Origin: Mycobacterium marinum
Lineage (GTDB): Bacteria > Actinomycetota > Actinomycetes > Mycobacteriales > Mycobacteriaceae
Assembly (NCBI RefSeq): GCF_003391395.1
Contig: NZ_CP024190.1
Location: forward strand, 186,001-250,000
Direction: 5' to 3'
DNA length: 64,000 nucleotides
Both the position numbers and the translations under genes were made by a program. The notes beneath the pieces were generated by a model. That model did not search any database. It saw only the letters and a list, made by a program, of their open reading frames with translations, and was not told where the DNA came from. Below, one piece after another: positions 27,604 through 34,904 of the stretch (positions within the stretch are counted from its first letter, which is position 1; each line of letters starts with the position of its first letter).

Positions 27604-27624
27604 TTCCGGCCATCCGGGCCGGAA
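27604..27624 (+). promoter_or_regulatory. hairpin between the PPE68-like gene and esxB
   Basis: TTCCGGCC-ATCCG-GGCCGGAA forms a perfect 8-bp stem with a 5-base loop, 21 bases after the PPE stop and 61 before the esxB ATG. No U tract follows. It may be an attenuator or an RNA-processing/stability element that lets esxBA be expressed above the upstream genes. Confidence 0.45.
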
Positions 27625-27685
27625 GACTTGCCAGCAGCTTGGCGAGGAAGAGAAATAGAAGACCCAAAGAGATAGAGAGTCCAGC

Positions 27686-27988
27686 ATGGCAGAGATGAAG
27701 ACCGATGCCGCTACCCTCGCGCAGGAGGCAGGTAATTTCGAGCGGATCTCCGGTGACCTGAAGACCCAGATCGACCAGGTTGAGTCGACCGCCGGTTCGC
27801 TGCAGGCCCAGTGGCGCGGTGCGGCTGGTACCGCCGCTCAGGCTGCGGTGGTCCGTTTCCAGGAAGCCGCCAACAAGCAGAAGGCCGAACTCGACGAGAT
27901 TTCGACGAACATCCGTCAGGCCGGTGTCCAGTACTCCCGGGCCGACGACGAGCAGCAGCAGGCGCTGTCCTCGCAAATGGGCTTCTGA
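27686..27988 (+). CDS. esxB: EsxB (CFP-10) paralogue
   Basis: A 100-residue WXG100 protein differing from M. tuberculosis CFP-10, as I remember it, at only about three positions. It has the WRG turn in 'QAQWRGAAGTA' and the C-terminal secretion motif YSRAD followed by the conserved tail 'QQALSSQMGF' that EccCb recognises. It should dimerise with the EsxA product 36 bases downstream and be secreted by an ESX-1 apparatus encoded elsewhere. The near-identity contrasts with a more diverged EsxA partner. Confidence 0.95.
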   Translation: MAEMKTDAATLAQEAGNFERISGDLKTQIDQVESTAGSLQAQWRGAAGTAAQAAVVRFQEAANKQKAELDEISTNIRQAGVQYSRADDEQQQALSSQMGF

Positions 27989-28024
27989 TTCCCCTAGAAC
28001 GACAAAGAAACGGAGCAATACGAC

Positions 28025-28312
28025 ATGACAGAACAGCAGTGGAATTTCGCCGGCATTGAGGCCGCATCCAGCTCAATCGGGGGAAATGTCGGCAGCATTC
28101 ATTCCCTTCTGGATGAGGGCAAGCAGTCGCTGACCAAGCTGCGGAGCGCGTGGGACGGCCAAGGCCAGGAGGCCTACAACGCCGTGCAGCAGAAGTGGGA
28201 CTCCACCGCCCAGGAGCTCAACAACGCGCTGCAGAACCTGGCTCGCACCATCAGCGAGGCCGGTCAGGCAATGTCCTCCACCGAGGGCAACGTCGCGGGG
28301 ATGTTCGGCTAG
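28025..28312 (+). CDS. esxA: EsxA (ESAT-6) paralogue
   Basis: A 95-residue WXG100 protein. Start (MTEQQWNFAGIEA) and end (GQAMSSTEGNVAGMFG) are ESAT-6-like. The central turn is changed: 'SAWDGQGQEAYNAVQQKWD' where ESAT-6 has a Gly-Ser-Gly-Ser turn, and the first helix has several substitutions. The W-x-G itself is kept. Partner of EsxB upstream. A membrane-active role as for ESAT-6 cannot be assumed because of the changed turn. Confidence 0.94.
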   Translation: MTEQQWNFAGIEAASSSIGGNVGSIHSLLDEGKQSLTKLRSAWDGQGQEAYNAVQQKWDSTAQELNNALQNLARTISEAGQAMSSTEGNVAGMFG

Positions 28313-28339
28313 CCGCACTGGTCGGCGGCGATGGCGACG

Positions 28340-28367
28340 GACTTGCCGGCCGGTTGGGCGGCAAGTC
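28340..28367 (+). terminator. hairpin after esxA, probable terminator
   Basis: GACTTGCCG and CGGCAAGTC form a perfect 9-bp stem around a 10-base loop, 28 bases after the esxA stop. A pyrimidine-rich stretch follows but no run of T. This fits mycobacterial terminators, which often lack U tracts. Confidence 0.55.
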
Positions 28368-28418
28368 CTGTCGTCCCTTCTTGGCCGGCAGTGTGATCCG
28401 CAGTGTGCAGAGAAGAAG

Positions 28419-28511
28419 GAAATCTCAACGAAGATCTGGACTGCCGCGCAGCACTACACCGACACCGATGACCACGAAACCGGCTTGCTGTCAAACCAAA
28501 TGAACTTCTAG
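28419..28511 (+). pseudogene. C-terminal remnant of a second EsxB-like gene
   Basis: The last 30 codons and stop of the EsxB-like gene at 31334 recur here, from 'EISTKIWTAAQ' to 'LLSNQMNF', with the YxxxD motif (YTDTD) intact but no start or N-terminal part. The sequence to the left (before about 28415) is unrelated, so a rearrangement joined the repeat to DNA downstream of esxA. Confidence 0.85.
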
Positions 28512-28544
28512 TCCCCTGCTGAGCATCAGAAACGGAACAGCGAC

Positions 28545-28832
28545 ATGGCAGTACTGCACTACAACTTCGCCGCCATCGAGATCGGGGTTGCCGAAATCCA
28601 GGCCGAGGTCATCAAAACCCAAAAGCACCTCCACGACGCCAACCAGGTTCTTTCCACCCTGACCGAGGTGTGGGGTGGCAGCGGCTCTGAGGCCTACCAA
28701 CAGGTCCAACAGCAATGGGATAGCGCCTCTGCTGACCTCAACGCCGCGCTGCAGGCCCTCGCCCACGCCATCCACCAGTCCAACCAAGAAATGCTGACCA
28801 CCGAAACAGGCCTGGCAACCCTGTTCGCCTAG
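28545..28832 (+). CDS. EsxA-like WXG100 protein, copy 1
   Basis: A 95-residue ESAT-6-family protein with the WGG turn in 'EVWGGSGSEAYQQVQQQWD', which keeps the ESAT-6-like Gly-Ser-Gly-Ser turn that the upstream EsxA has lost. The protein is identical to that at 31670. Its EsxB-type partner is truncated here, so it would have to pair with the product of 31334 or with the EsxB at 27686. GGAAC precedes the ATG; the gene lies inside the 465-bp direct repeat. Confidence 0.92.
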   Translation: MAVLHYNFAAIEIGVAEIQAEVIKTQKHLHDANQVLSTLTEVWGGSGSEAYQQVQQQWDSASADLNAALQALAHAIHQSNQEMLTTETGLATLFA

Positions 28833-28883
28833 CCCACCAACAGCCAATGACAAACACACGCAAAAGGACCCACGAATGACGAC

Positions 28884-29374
28884 GGCTCATGGCACGCTGG
28901 CCGTCAAGCTCGCAGCATCGAGGCGGCCGAGAATGTCCTGATCAAGATCAGCCCTCCGATTCCTTTCCGCCGTCGGTTCCGCATCCAAACGGGTCAGGCT
29001 CCGCTCGAGTTCGGCAAGTCGGTCGCCAGCCAGCCATTCAGCACCGGCCGGCGTGTCGTCACTCGCGAGCCCCGTATCCAGGTGGACCTTCCAGCATGGA
29101 AAGCGGCGATGCCGGCCCAGCATTGCGACTAGCCGCTAGATAACGCGCACCACAACATGTTTCCCGTACCGCTGGGTTCACCCGGTCGAAACGGTGCCCT
29201 GGTCGCCGTCACGGCAACCAACCCAGACGCACCGGGTGAATCCCGCCCCCAGCACCGGTAGGCAGCGCCGCCTCGTCAACAAAAAACTTCCATTCCTGCC
29301 GCAGGCGCATCCGATGAGCGGCAAGTTCTTGGCGCATAAGACCTGTGCGCCCCCAGCTAAGGAGCTCGGACACA
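28884..29374 (+). other. 491-base stretch with a possible gene remnant
   Basis: The first bases of the EspJ-like gene are copied to 28883 and then sequence identity stops. In the frame starting at 28878 there are 84 open codons ending with TAG at 29130-29132, with no start codon ('NVLIKISPPIPFRRRFRI' and 'PRIQVDLPAWKAAMPAQ' are parts of it). This may be the tail of a lost gene that I do not recognise. From 29133 to the PPE start I see only the AAGGAG ribosome site at about 29359. Confidence 0.4.
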
Positions 29375-30520
29375 ATGGATTTCGCCATGCTTCCACCAGA
29401 GGTCAACTCGGGTCTAATGTACACCGGTCCAGGCGCGGGATCGCTATTGGCGGCTGCAAACAGCTGGGATGAGCTAGCCATCGAGTTGGGCACCACGGCA
29501 CAGACTTACGAATCGGTGCTATCGGGCCTGACGAGCATGTACTGGGCCGGCCCGGCCTCGGAGTCAATGGCAGCCAAAGCGGCTCCGTATGTTTGGTGGC
29601 TGCACTCGACCGCGGAACAGACGCGACAGACCGCCACCCAATGCCGAGCGGCAGCGATGGCCTTCGAACAGGCGTATGCGATGACGGTTCCGCCGCCGGT
29701 GATCCTGGCCAACCGCATGCAGCTGATGTCGCTGGTGGCAACGAATTTCTTCGGCCAGAACACCGCAGCGATCGCTGCCCTCGAAGCCCAATACGCCGAG
29801 ATGTGGGAGCAGGATGCCGCCGCGATGTACGGGTACGCCACGAGCGCGGCGATGGCGGCGCAGTTGGTACCGTTCTCCTCGCCACAGCAGACCGCCAATC
29901 CGGCTGGGCTGTCGGCGCAGAGCGCTGCGGTCAATCAAGCCGATGCAACCGCGGCCGCCGCCAACCCGCTGTCGGACCTGATCGCGTTGGTGCAAAAGGG
30001 TCTGGCGGCTCTGGCTGGGGCATTCCCGAACTTGCTCCCGGATGACTTCTCCATCCTTGATGGCATTTTCGCCGGATATGCAACGGTGGGTGTTTCGCAG
30101 GACTGCGAGTCGATTATCGCCGGCATCATCGGGGCCGAGAGCAACCTGGGCATGTTGGGGGCCGCCTCAGAGAACCCCGCTGAGCTTGCGCCGGGCGATA
30201 TCGGCATTGGGTCTGTTTTGAGCTCGGCGCCCAGTGTCGGTGGTGCGGTGTCCGGGCCGGGTGCGGTGCTGGTAAGTGTTGGCCGGGCGGGCTCGATCGG
30301 TCAATTGTCGGTGCCGGCTAGCTGGGCCGCACCGGCAACTCGCCAGGTGGCAGCACTGTCGAGTGCCGGCTTGACGACGATTCCGGGGACCGAGGAAGTG
30401 GCACATGGCATACCGGGGATGCCCGGAATGCCGGTGGGAAGTTCATCGCGCGCCTCGAGTGTGGTGCCCCGCTACGGAGTACGTCTGACGGTGATGGCGC
30501 ATCCACCAGCGGCAGGGTGA
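29375..30520 (+). CDS. PPE family protein, SVP subgroup
   Basis: A 381-residue PPE protein: 'MDFAMLPPEVNSGLMYTGPG', W-x-G-like 'MYWAGPASESM', the ~180-residue PPE domain ('MWEQDAAAMYGYA' is diagnostic), then the GxxSVPxxW motif as 'GQLSVPASWAAPA' near residue 310. SVP proteins are normally ESX-5 or PE-dependent surface/secreted proteins. AAGGAG precedes ATG 29375. It has no adjacent PE gene. Inserted between the two esx copies, so it may have come with the rearrangement. Confidence 0.92.
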   Translation: MDFAMLPPEVNSGLMYTGPGAGSLLAAANSWDELAIELGTTAQTYESVLSGLTSMYWAGPASESMAAKAAPYVWWLHSTAEQTRQTATQCRAAAMAFEQAYAMTVPPPVILANRMQLMSLVATNFFGQNTAAIAALEAQYAEMWEQDAAAMYGYATSAAMAAQLVPFSSPQQTANPAGLSAQSAAVNQADATAAAANPLSDLIALVQKGLAALAGAFPNLLPDDFSILDGIFAGYATVGVSQDCESIIAGIIGAESNLGMLGAASENPAELAPGDIGIGSVLSSAPSVGGAVSGPGAVLVSVGRAGSIGQLSVPASWAAPATRQVAALSSAGLTTIPGTEEVAHGIPGMPGMPVGSSSRASSVVPRYGVRLTVMAHPPAAG

Positions 30521-31144
30521 CCCGATGCTGCCCGGTCCGCGGCGCTACGGTGCCGATCTCGAGTCGCCCCACCCGGGCGGCCACAGCACCCTCGGGCTTC
30601 GGTTGCTCGTGCTGCCGATTTCTGCGACGGATGGTTGTCGCAATATCGGCAGAACCGGTCAGAACGTTCGGGCATGAGTGATGAATTGTCGGGCGGAGAG
30701 CCGACGAATTACGGTGCCGACAGTGATGAATTCCGGCATCCAGCGCAGGCGCGTCCCGTCGTAGACGGGGGCCTCTAGCAGGATGTTTATTGACCGATCC
30801 GGATGGAAGTCAGCGCGCAACGATGAATTGTCTGGCCAAATTGATGAATTAAACTGCAGCGCTGGTGAATTTCACCGATGGCCATTAATAATCTTCAGGT
30901 ATTTCACAGTCAAAATGGTTGAGCTAATGCGCCGGATAATGATATTCGTTATTCCTAACCGGCGCAGAGACCCGGAACAGTGCAACCGCGATCGGCGAGC
31001 TATCGCGCAAGCGCCTGACTCGAGTGTCTGCGCGAGCCCGCTTGACCACGCCCGTGGAAGTGGGCGCCAACGCACCAACAAGAAGATCCTCGGCATCACC
31101 AACGGCGTTGCCGCCGAACATGAGTCGACGGTGAGGAGGGCGAC
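30521..31144 (+). other. regulatory-type stretch before second esx pair, related to 23970-24470
   Basis: No gene is seen in 624 bases. From about 30640 it matches the region upstream of eccB, best over the last 300 bases (shared 'GGTGAATTTC', 'TGATATTCGT', 'ATTCCTAACCGGCGCAGAG', 'CGAGTGTCTGCGCGAGCCCG' and 'ATGAGTCGACGGTGAGGAGG'). Differences are spread evenly, so this duplication is older than the 465-bp direct repeat. It holds the second TGAATT array. Confidence 0.65.
30682..30871 (+). promoter_or_regulatory. array of five TGAATT motifs upstream of second esx block
   Basis: TGAATT at 30682, 30727, 30824, 30845 and 30866. The last three are spaced exactly 21 bp apart, and the 30845/30866 pair matches the 24183/24204 pair upstream of eccB. 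All are on the sense strand. A CGAATT variant lies at 30705. Confidence 0.55.
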
Positions 31145-31153
31145 ATGAACCAC

Positions 31154-31327
31154 ATGAACCAGCTGATCGCCGCGGCGACCGGATGCGTCCAGCCCAGCGT
31201 CCCCGGCACACCAGGCGCCCGGCCCGCGACACCAGACCCCAACCCGGCCAGCACCCCCCGGCGTCATCGAGTGAGATGGCCGTGCTCGGCCGGCAGTTTG
31301 ACCCGCATTATGAAAAGGAGAAGGTGA
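31154..31327 (+). CDS. small conserved leader ORF before EsxB-like gene
   Basis: ATG 31154 (an in-frame ATG at 31145 is also possible) opens 'MNQLIAAATGCVQPSVPG', matching the leader before eccB. GTGAGGAGG lies just upstream. Relative to that leader there is a one-base change in phase near its end, so it runs past the equivalent stop into a basic tail and ends six bases before the EsxB-like ATG. It could be a leader peptide or a decayed gene. Confidence 0.4.
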   Translation: MNQLIAAATGCVQPSVPGTPGARPATPDPNPASTPRRHRVRWPCSAGSLTRIMKRRR

Positions 31328-31333
31328 TCGCCC

Positions 31334-31636
31334 ATGGCGGAGATGAAGACCGATGCCGCGACCCTGACCGGTCAGGCCCATCAGTTCGAACGGATCGCTG
31401 ATGACCTGAAAGCCTCGATCCGGCGGGTGGAGACAACCGCGGCCGGGTTGCTGCTGGCCTGGCGCGGTGATGCCGGCCATGCCGCCCAGGCTGCGATTGC
31501 GCTGTTTCACCAGGCGGCCACCCAGCAGGTCAAGAAACTCAATGAAATCTCGACAAAGATCTGGACTGCCGCGCAGGACTACACCGACACCGATGACCAC
31601 GAAACCGGCTTGCTGTCAAACCAAATGAACTTCTAG
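31334..31636 (+). CDS. EsxB-like WXG100 protein
   Basis: A 100-residue CFP-10-family protein: opening MAEMKTDAATL as in EsxB, WRG turn in 'LLAWRGDAGHAAQAA' and secretion motif YTDTD near the C-terminus, ending NQMNF. More diverged from CFP-10 than the copy at 27686. Its natural partner is the EsxA-like protein 33 bases downstream. GAAAAGGAGAAGG precedes the start. Confidence 0.92.
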   Translation: MAEMKTDAATLTGQAHQFERIADDLKASIRRVETTAAGLLLAWRGDAGHAAQAAIALFHQAATQQVKKLNEISTKIWTAAQDYTDTDDHETGLLSNQMNF

Positions 31637-32008
31637 TCCCCTCCTGAGCATCAGAAACGGAACAGCGACATGGCAGTACTGCACTACAACTTCGCCGCCA
31701 TCGAGATCGGGGTTGCCGAAATCCAGGCCGAGGTCATCAAAACTCAAAAGCACCTCCACGACGCCAACCAGGTTCTTTCCACCCTGACCGAGGTGTGGGG
31801 TGGCAGCGGCTCTGAGGCCTACCAACAGGTCCAACAGCAATGGGATAGCGCCTCTGCTGACCTCAACGCCGCGCTGCAGGCCCTCGCCCACGCCATCCAC
31901 CAGTCCAACCAAGAAATGTTGACCACCGAAACAGGCCTGGCAACCCTGTTCGCCTAGCCCACCAGCAGCCAATGACGAACACACGCAAAAGGACCCACGA
32001 ATGACGAC
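31544..32008 (+). repeat. 465-bp direct repeat, copy B
   Basis: Partner of 28419-28883. Here the EsxB-like and EspJ-like genes that the repeat cuts into are both complete, so this is the likely parent copy. Confidence 0.9.
31670..31957 (+). CDS. EsxA-like WXG100 protein, copy 2
   Basis: Protein identical to that encoded at 28545-28832; the coding DNA differs at two silent positions. Here it has an intact EsxB-like partner gene immediately upstream, so this is probably the functional pair. WGG turn present. Confidence 0.92.
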   Translation: MAVLHYNFAAIEIGVAEIQAEVIKTQKHLHDANQVLSTLTEVWGGSGSEAYQQVQQQWDSASADLNAALQALAHAIHQSNQEMLTTETGLATLFA

Positions 32009-32348
32009 ATCGAAGAATCCAGTCACTGTCGATGCCCCTGTCCTGGCGGCTGCCGGGGACGCGCTGCGCGGCCTCTCGTTTCCGTCACCGCCGAAGCCGC
32101 CGATCGGGCTGGAAATGGACTACGCGGTGATCGCGGCCAATGAGGTGCTGCCGCACATCTACTTCGCGGTGAAAGACGTGCTCAACACCGCTCAATCCAC
32201 CCTGCACCAGTTGGGGGCCAACATCGTCACCGCGGCCAACACCTATACGAACACCGACAAAACGCTGGGTGAGCAGCTCAGCCAGTACAAGTTCCAACCG
32301 CCGGCGGCCGCGAATCCGGCGCCGGCGGGTACTGGCGTCGAGGACTGA
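32001..32348 (+). CDS. short EspJ-like ESX-1-associated protein
   Basis: A 115-residue protein resembling the first ~100 residues of EspJ: 'LAAAGDALRGLSFPSPPKPP', a helix pair, and the YxxxD motif as 'YTNTDKTLGEQLSQYKF', close to the EspJ 'KTDQSLGTSLSQYAF' segment. It lacks EspJ's ~170-residue Ala/Pro/Gln-rich C-terminal part. So it is either a minimal substrate module or a C-terminally shortened paralogue. Follows the EsxA-like gene by 43 bases. Confidence 0.7.
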   Translation: MTTSKNPVTVDAPVLAAAGDALRGLSFPSPPKPPIGLEMDYAVIAANEVLPHIYFAVKDVLNTAQSTLHQLGANIVTAANTYTNTDKTLGEQLSQYKFQPPAAANPAPAGTGVED

Positions 32349-32355
32349 CGCAAAC

Positions 32356-32727
32356 ATGACGAGACGTCCAGATGTGCAGGTGGCGCCCAAAGACCTGACG
32401 CCGAAAGGCGCCGAGTTGGAGGTGCTGAGCGCGGCGGAAGTCCTGACCCTTTCGGGCGACACGTGGCGGAGCTCCTGTGCGCGCGGAAGCCAGGCGCCGC
32501 AACAACTTGCGCAGGGTTTCGAGCGGGCGGCCAAGAACTATCGGGGGACCGACCGAGTGGCCCTGGTCTGGCGTGCATACCTGCAAGAGGTGCTGGAATC
32601 CGCCGACCCGCAGATGCCAGCCGAACTCGATGAGCGGCTGGCTCGAGCGCTGCCGCACTTGCACGGCATTCTGTCGGCCTTGGCCGACGTGATCGATGAG
32701 GATTTTCAGATCGTGAGAGGTGGCTAG
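32356..32727 (+). CDS. small protein with EspB-like N-terminal helices
   Basis: A 123-residue protein from ATG 32356, seven bases after the EspJ-like stop. 'VQVAPKDLTPKGAELEVL' and 'LAQGFERAAKNYRGTD' align with 'VQVVPEELMGRASELESL' and 'LADALREAAKSYVGTD' of the espB genes at 35865/38020, including the YxxxD motif. The rest is helical and not recognised. This is probably a truncated or minimal EspB-fold protein. The match is by eye only. Confidence 0.6.
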   Translation: MTRRPDVQVAPKDLTPKGAELEVLSAAEVLTLSGDTWRSSCARGSQAPQQLAQGFERAAKNYRGTDRVALVWRAYLQEVLESADPQMPAELDERLARALPHLHGILSALADVIDEDFQIVRGG

Positions 32728-32730
32728 GCG

Positions 32731-34791
32731 ATGCCGCAAATAGTCAAGAAACCGGACACCCCCAACTCGGAGGCGATGCTCGAACCGAACGGGTGGCCGA
32801 ACGTCTACGAGCTCGACCTGATCAACCAGGCTCGCGATTACTTCATGGCACACAAGCAACTGAGCGAAGTGCACTCGGCTTGTCTCAAGCAGATGAGCGA
32901 GATGTTCACCAAGGATGTCTGGTCGGGAGATGCTGCGGAGGCCGCCCACGCCAAGCTCAGCGACTTCAGCTCGCGGCTGGAAACCGTGGTCAAACAGCTG
33001 TTGGGCGTATACATCTGGTACGGCGACATGGCCGCGCTGCTCATGACGGTCAAGAAGCGAATCTGCATGCTCGTCATAGAGACTGAAGCGGAGGTGGACG
33101 AACTGGAGGCCTCCGCGGAGGAAAACCCCGCCGCGCCCCTTCAGATCATGGCGCTGCTCGCTGAGGCCAACGCGTCGAACACCGCCATGGTGGTTACCGT
33201 CGCAACGGCGCTGCAGACGGGCTTGGGATTGATCCCGGAGGACCTGTTCCCGGCGATCGATATGAACTCACCCGCGGATTACCTCCCCGATCTCGACCCG
33301 CCGCTACCGCCGCTACCCGCGCCGATCTCCAACAACATCCCCAAGCCGATAAAGCCACTACTGGGCCAGCAAGAACAGGCTTCGGACTCGACGTCATCGG
33401 ACACCGTGCAACCCACGTCGGGGAGCACGCCGGCAGCCACCTCGGTGCCGACCTCGGGTGCGACGGCCGCGTTGAGCCCGCTGTCGAGTCTGAGTTCACT
33501 GTCGTCGATGGCGTCGATGGCGTCGATGTCGGGTGCGGGAATGTCGGGATCCTCGGCGGCCGACCCTCAAGGGCCGCCTTCCTCGGAGCCGGACACGTCG
33601 GCAGCCGAGCCGGCCGCTGCACCGGTGCCCACCGGTGGGGGTGGCGCGCACCCGGGTGGACAAGGGATCCGGCCCCAGTTCTTGGGGCCGCAGATCGGGG
33701 CGAGTTCCCCAGTACCGCAGGCTGATCCGGCGGCCGCCGCGGCGGGCGCTTCGTCAGCCTCGGCGGCACCGACGACATCGTTTGCGTCGGGGGGTGCCGC
33801 CGCGGGGCCGGGCGTGCGTTCGAGTGCTCCGGTAGCCGGCACCCGATCGGGTCGAACGCCCATCACACCGGCAGCAGACAAGTCAGCGGGCAAGGCCCCG
33901 GTGCACGCCCGATCCACTGCGGATGGGGACTTCGCCGGCACCGCCGAGACGATGGATGCTGATGCGCTGGTGGCGATTCCGGTGGCCGCCGCGCTGGCGG
34001 AACGTGATGCGATCGCTGCGGCCTCGACGCCACGCACCAGCGAGGCGCCCGATCCATTGGCCCTGGCGCGACGCATCGCCGCGGCGCTGAACGCACCCGA
34101 TGTCGGCGGCACCGATGATTTCGGGTTCTTCTGGGTCACCGCTGTGACCGCCGACGGTGAGATCGTGGTGGCCAACAGCTACGGGCTGGCCTACATCCCA
34201 GACGGGGTGCACCTGCCCGCAGCGGTGCACATGGCCAGCAGCGACCGGGGGATCGCCGCCAGCGAGCGGGCCCGCTGGGCCACCTACCCGGTGATGGCCG
34301 TGCAGGGCTGGGCCGCCCATCACAACGCCACGCTGCGCGCGATCATCGCCACCGAAGAACAGCTGGCCAACTGCGATCCCGGCGTGCCGAAGATTCTGCT
34401 GCAACCCGACGAGATCCCCGACACCGGCCAGATGGGCGGTCGAACTCGGCTGGAGGTGGTGGACCCACGCGCAGCCAAGCGCCTGGCAGCGACCGTTGAT
34501 GCGCGTCTGATCGACTTGTTACCCGCCGCACCGGCGGATGCCAATGCGCCGGTCGATCGACGCCACAGGTTGTGGTTCGAGGTACTCAAACCCATGGGCA
34601 GCGAGTGCGCGGGCCGCGAGATTGCGCACGTGGCCGAGTTCTACAACTACGCGGCCCACAGCCAAGAGATTCTACTTTGGCGGGCACACAACGCCGCCGA
34701 CGCCGACGCCCAGCGCGCTGCGGTGACCGACTGGCTGTACTGGCTGTACATCACCGCGCAACTCGACAGCGCACAAGCAATCGCTGCCTGA
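32731..34791 (+). CDS. espK: EspK homologue
   Basis: A 686-residue protein in three parts: an N-terminal WXG-like helical domain ('MLEPNGWPNVYELDLINQA', 'VWSGDAAEAAHAKL'), a long Pro/Ala/Ser/Thr-rich linker (about 190-450), and a C-terminal domain very close to M. tuberculosis EspK ('LARRIAAALNAPD', 'DFGFFWVTAVTADGEIVVAN', 'LLDLLP'-like and 'AVTDWLYWLYITAQL'). EspK binds EspB in ESX-1 and acts as its chaperone. Three bases separate it from the preceding gene. Two espB genes follow, which fits the pairing. Confidence 0.9.
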   Translation: MPQIVKKPDTPNSEAMLEPNGWPNVYELDLINQARDYFMAHKQLSEVHSACLKQMSEMFTKDVWSGDAAEAAHAKLSDFSSRLETVVKQLLGVYIWYGDMAALLMTVKKRICMLVIETEAEVDELEASAEENPAAPLQIMALLAEANASNTAMVVTVATALQTGLGLIPEDLFPAIDMNSPADYLPDLDPPLPPLPAPISNNIPKPIKPLLGQQEQASDSTSSDTVQPTSGSTPAATSVPTSGATAALSPLSSLSSLSSMASMASMSGAGMSGSSAADPQGPPSSEPDTSAAEPAAAPVPTGGGGAHPGGQGIRPQFLGPQIGASSPVPQADPAAAAAGASSASAAPTTSFASGGAAAGPGVRSSAPVAGTRSGRTPITPAADKSAGKAPVHARSTADGDFAGTAETMDADALVAIPVAAALAERDAIAAASTPRTSEAPDPLALARRIAAALNAPDVGGTDDFGFFWVTAVTADGEIVVANSYGLAYIPDGVHLPAAVHMASSDRGIAASERARWATYPVMAVQGWAAHHNATLRAIIATEEQLANCDPGVPKILLQPDEIPDTGQMGGRTRLEVVDPRAAKRLAATVDARLIDLLPAAPADANAPVDRRHRLWFEVLKPMGSECAGREIAHVAEFYNYAAHSQEILLWRAHNAADADAQRAAVTDWLYWLYITAQLDSAQAIAA

Positions 34792-34806
34792 TGGGGGTCG
34801 GCTGCT

Positions 34807-34842
34807 CACGCCCTGGCCGAGCCGGCACTCGGCCAGGGTGTG
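34807..34842 (+). terminator. strong hairpin after espK
   Basis: CACGCCCTGGCCGAG and CTCGGCCAGGGTGTG form a 15-bp stem (one G-U pair) around a 6-base loop, 16 bases after the espK stop. No U tract. Probably a terminator separating espK from the short EspK-like gene. Confidence 0.7.
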
Positions 34843-34904
34843 AGTGGGCAAGGTGGTCCCTCGGGACGCAGCTGACCGCGTCAACCATCGGAGGTAGCTA
34901 AGCG

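Larger units (their letters stand above)
28419..28883 (+). repeat. 465-bp direct repeat, copy A
   Basis: Matches 31544-32008 in the same orientation with eight base differences counted by eye and no length change. It covers the EsxB-like C-terminus, the whole EsxA-like gene and the first eight bases of the EspJ-like gene. Recombination between the copies would delete about 3.1 kb including the PPE gene at 29375. Confidence 0.9.
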
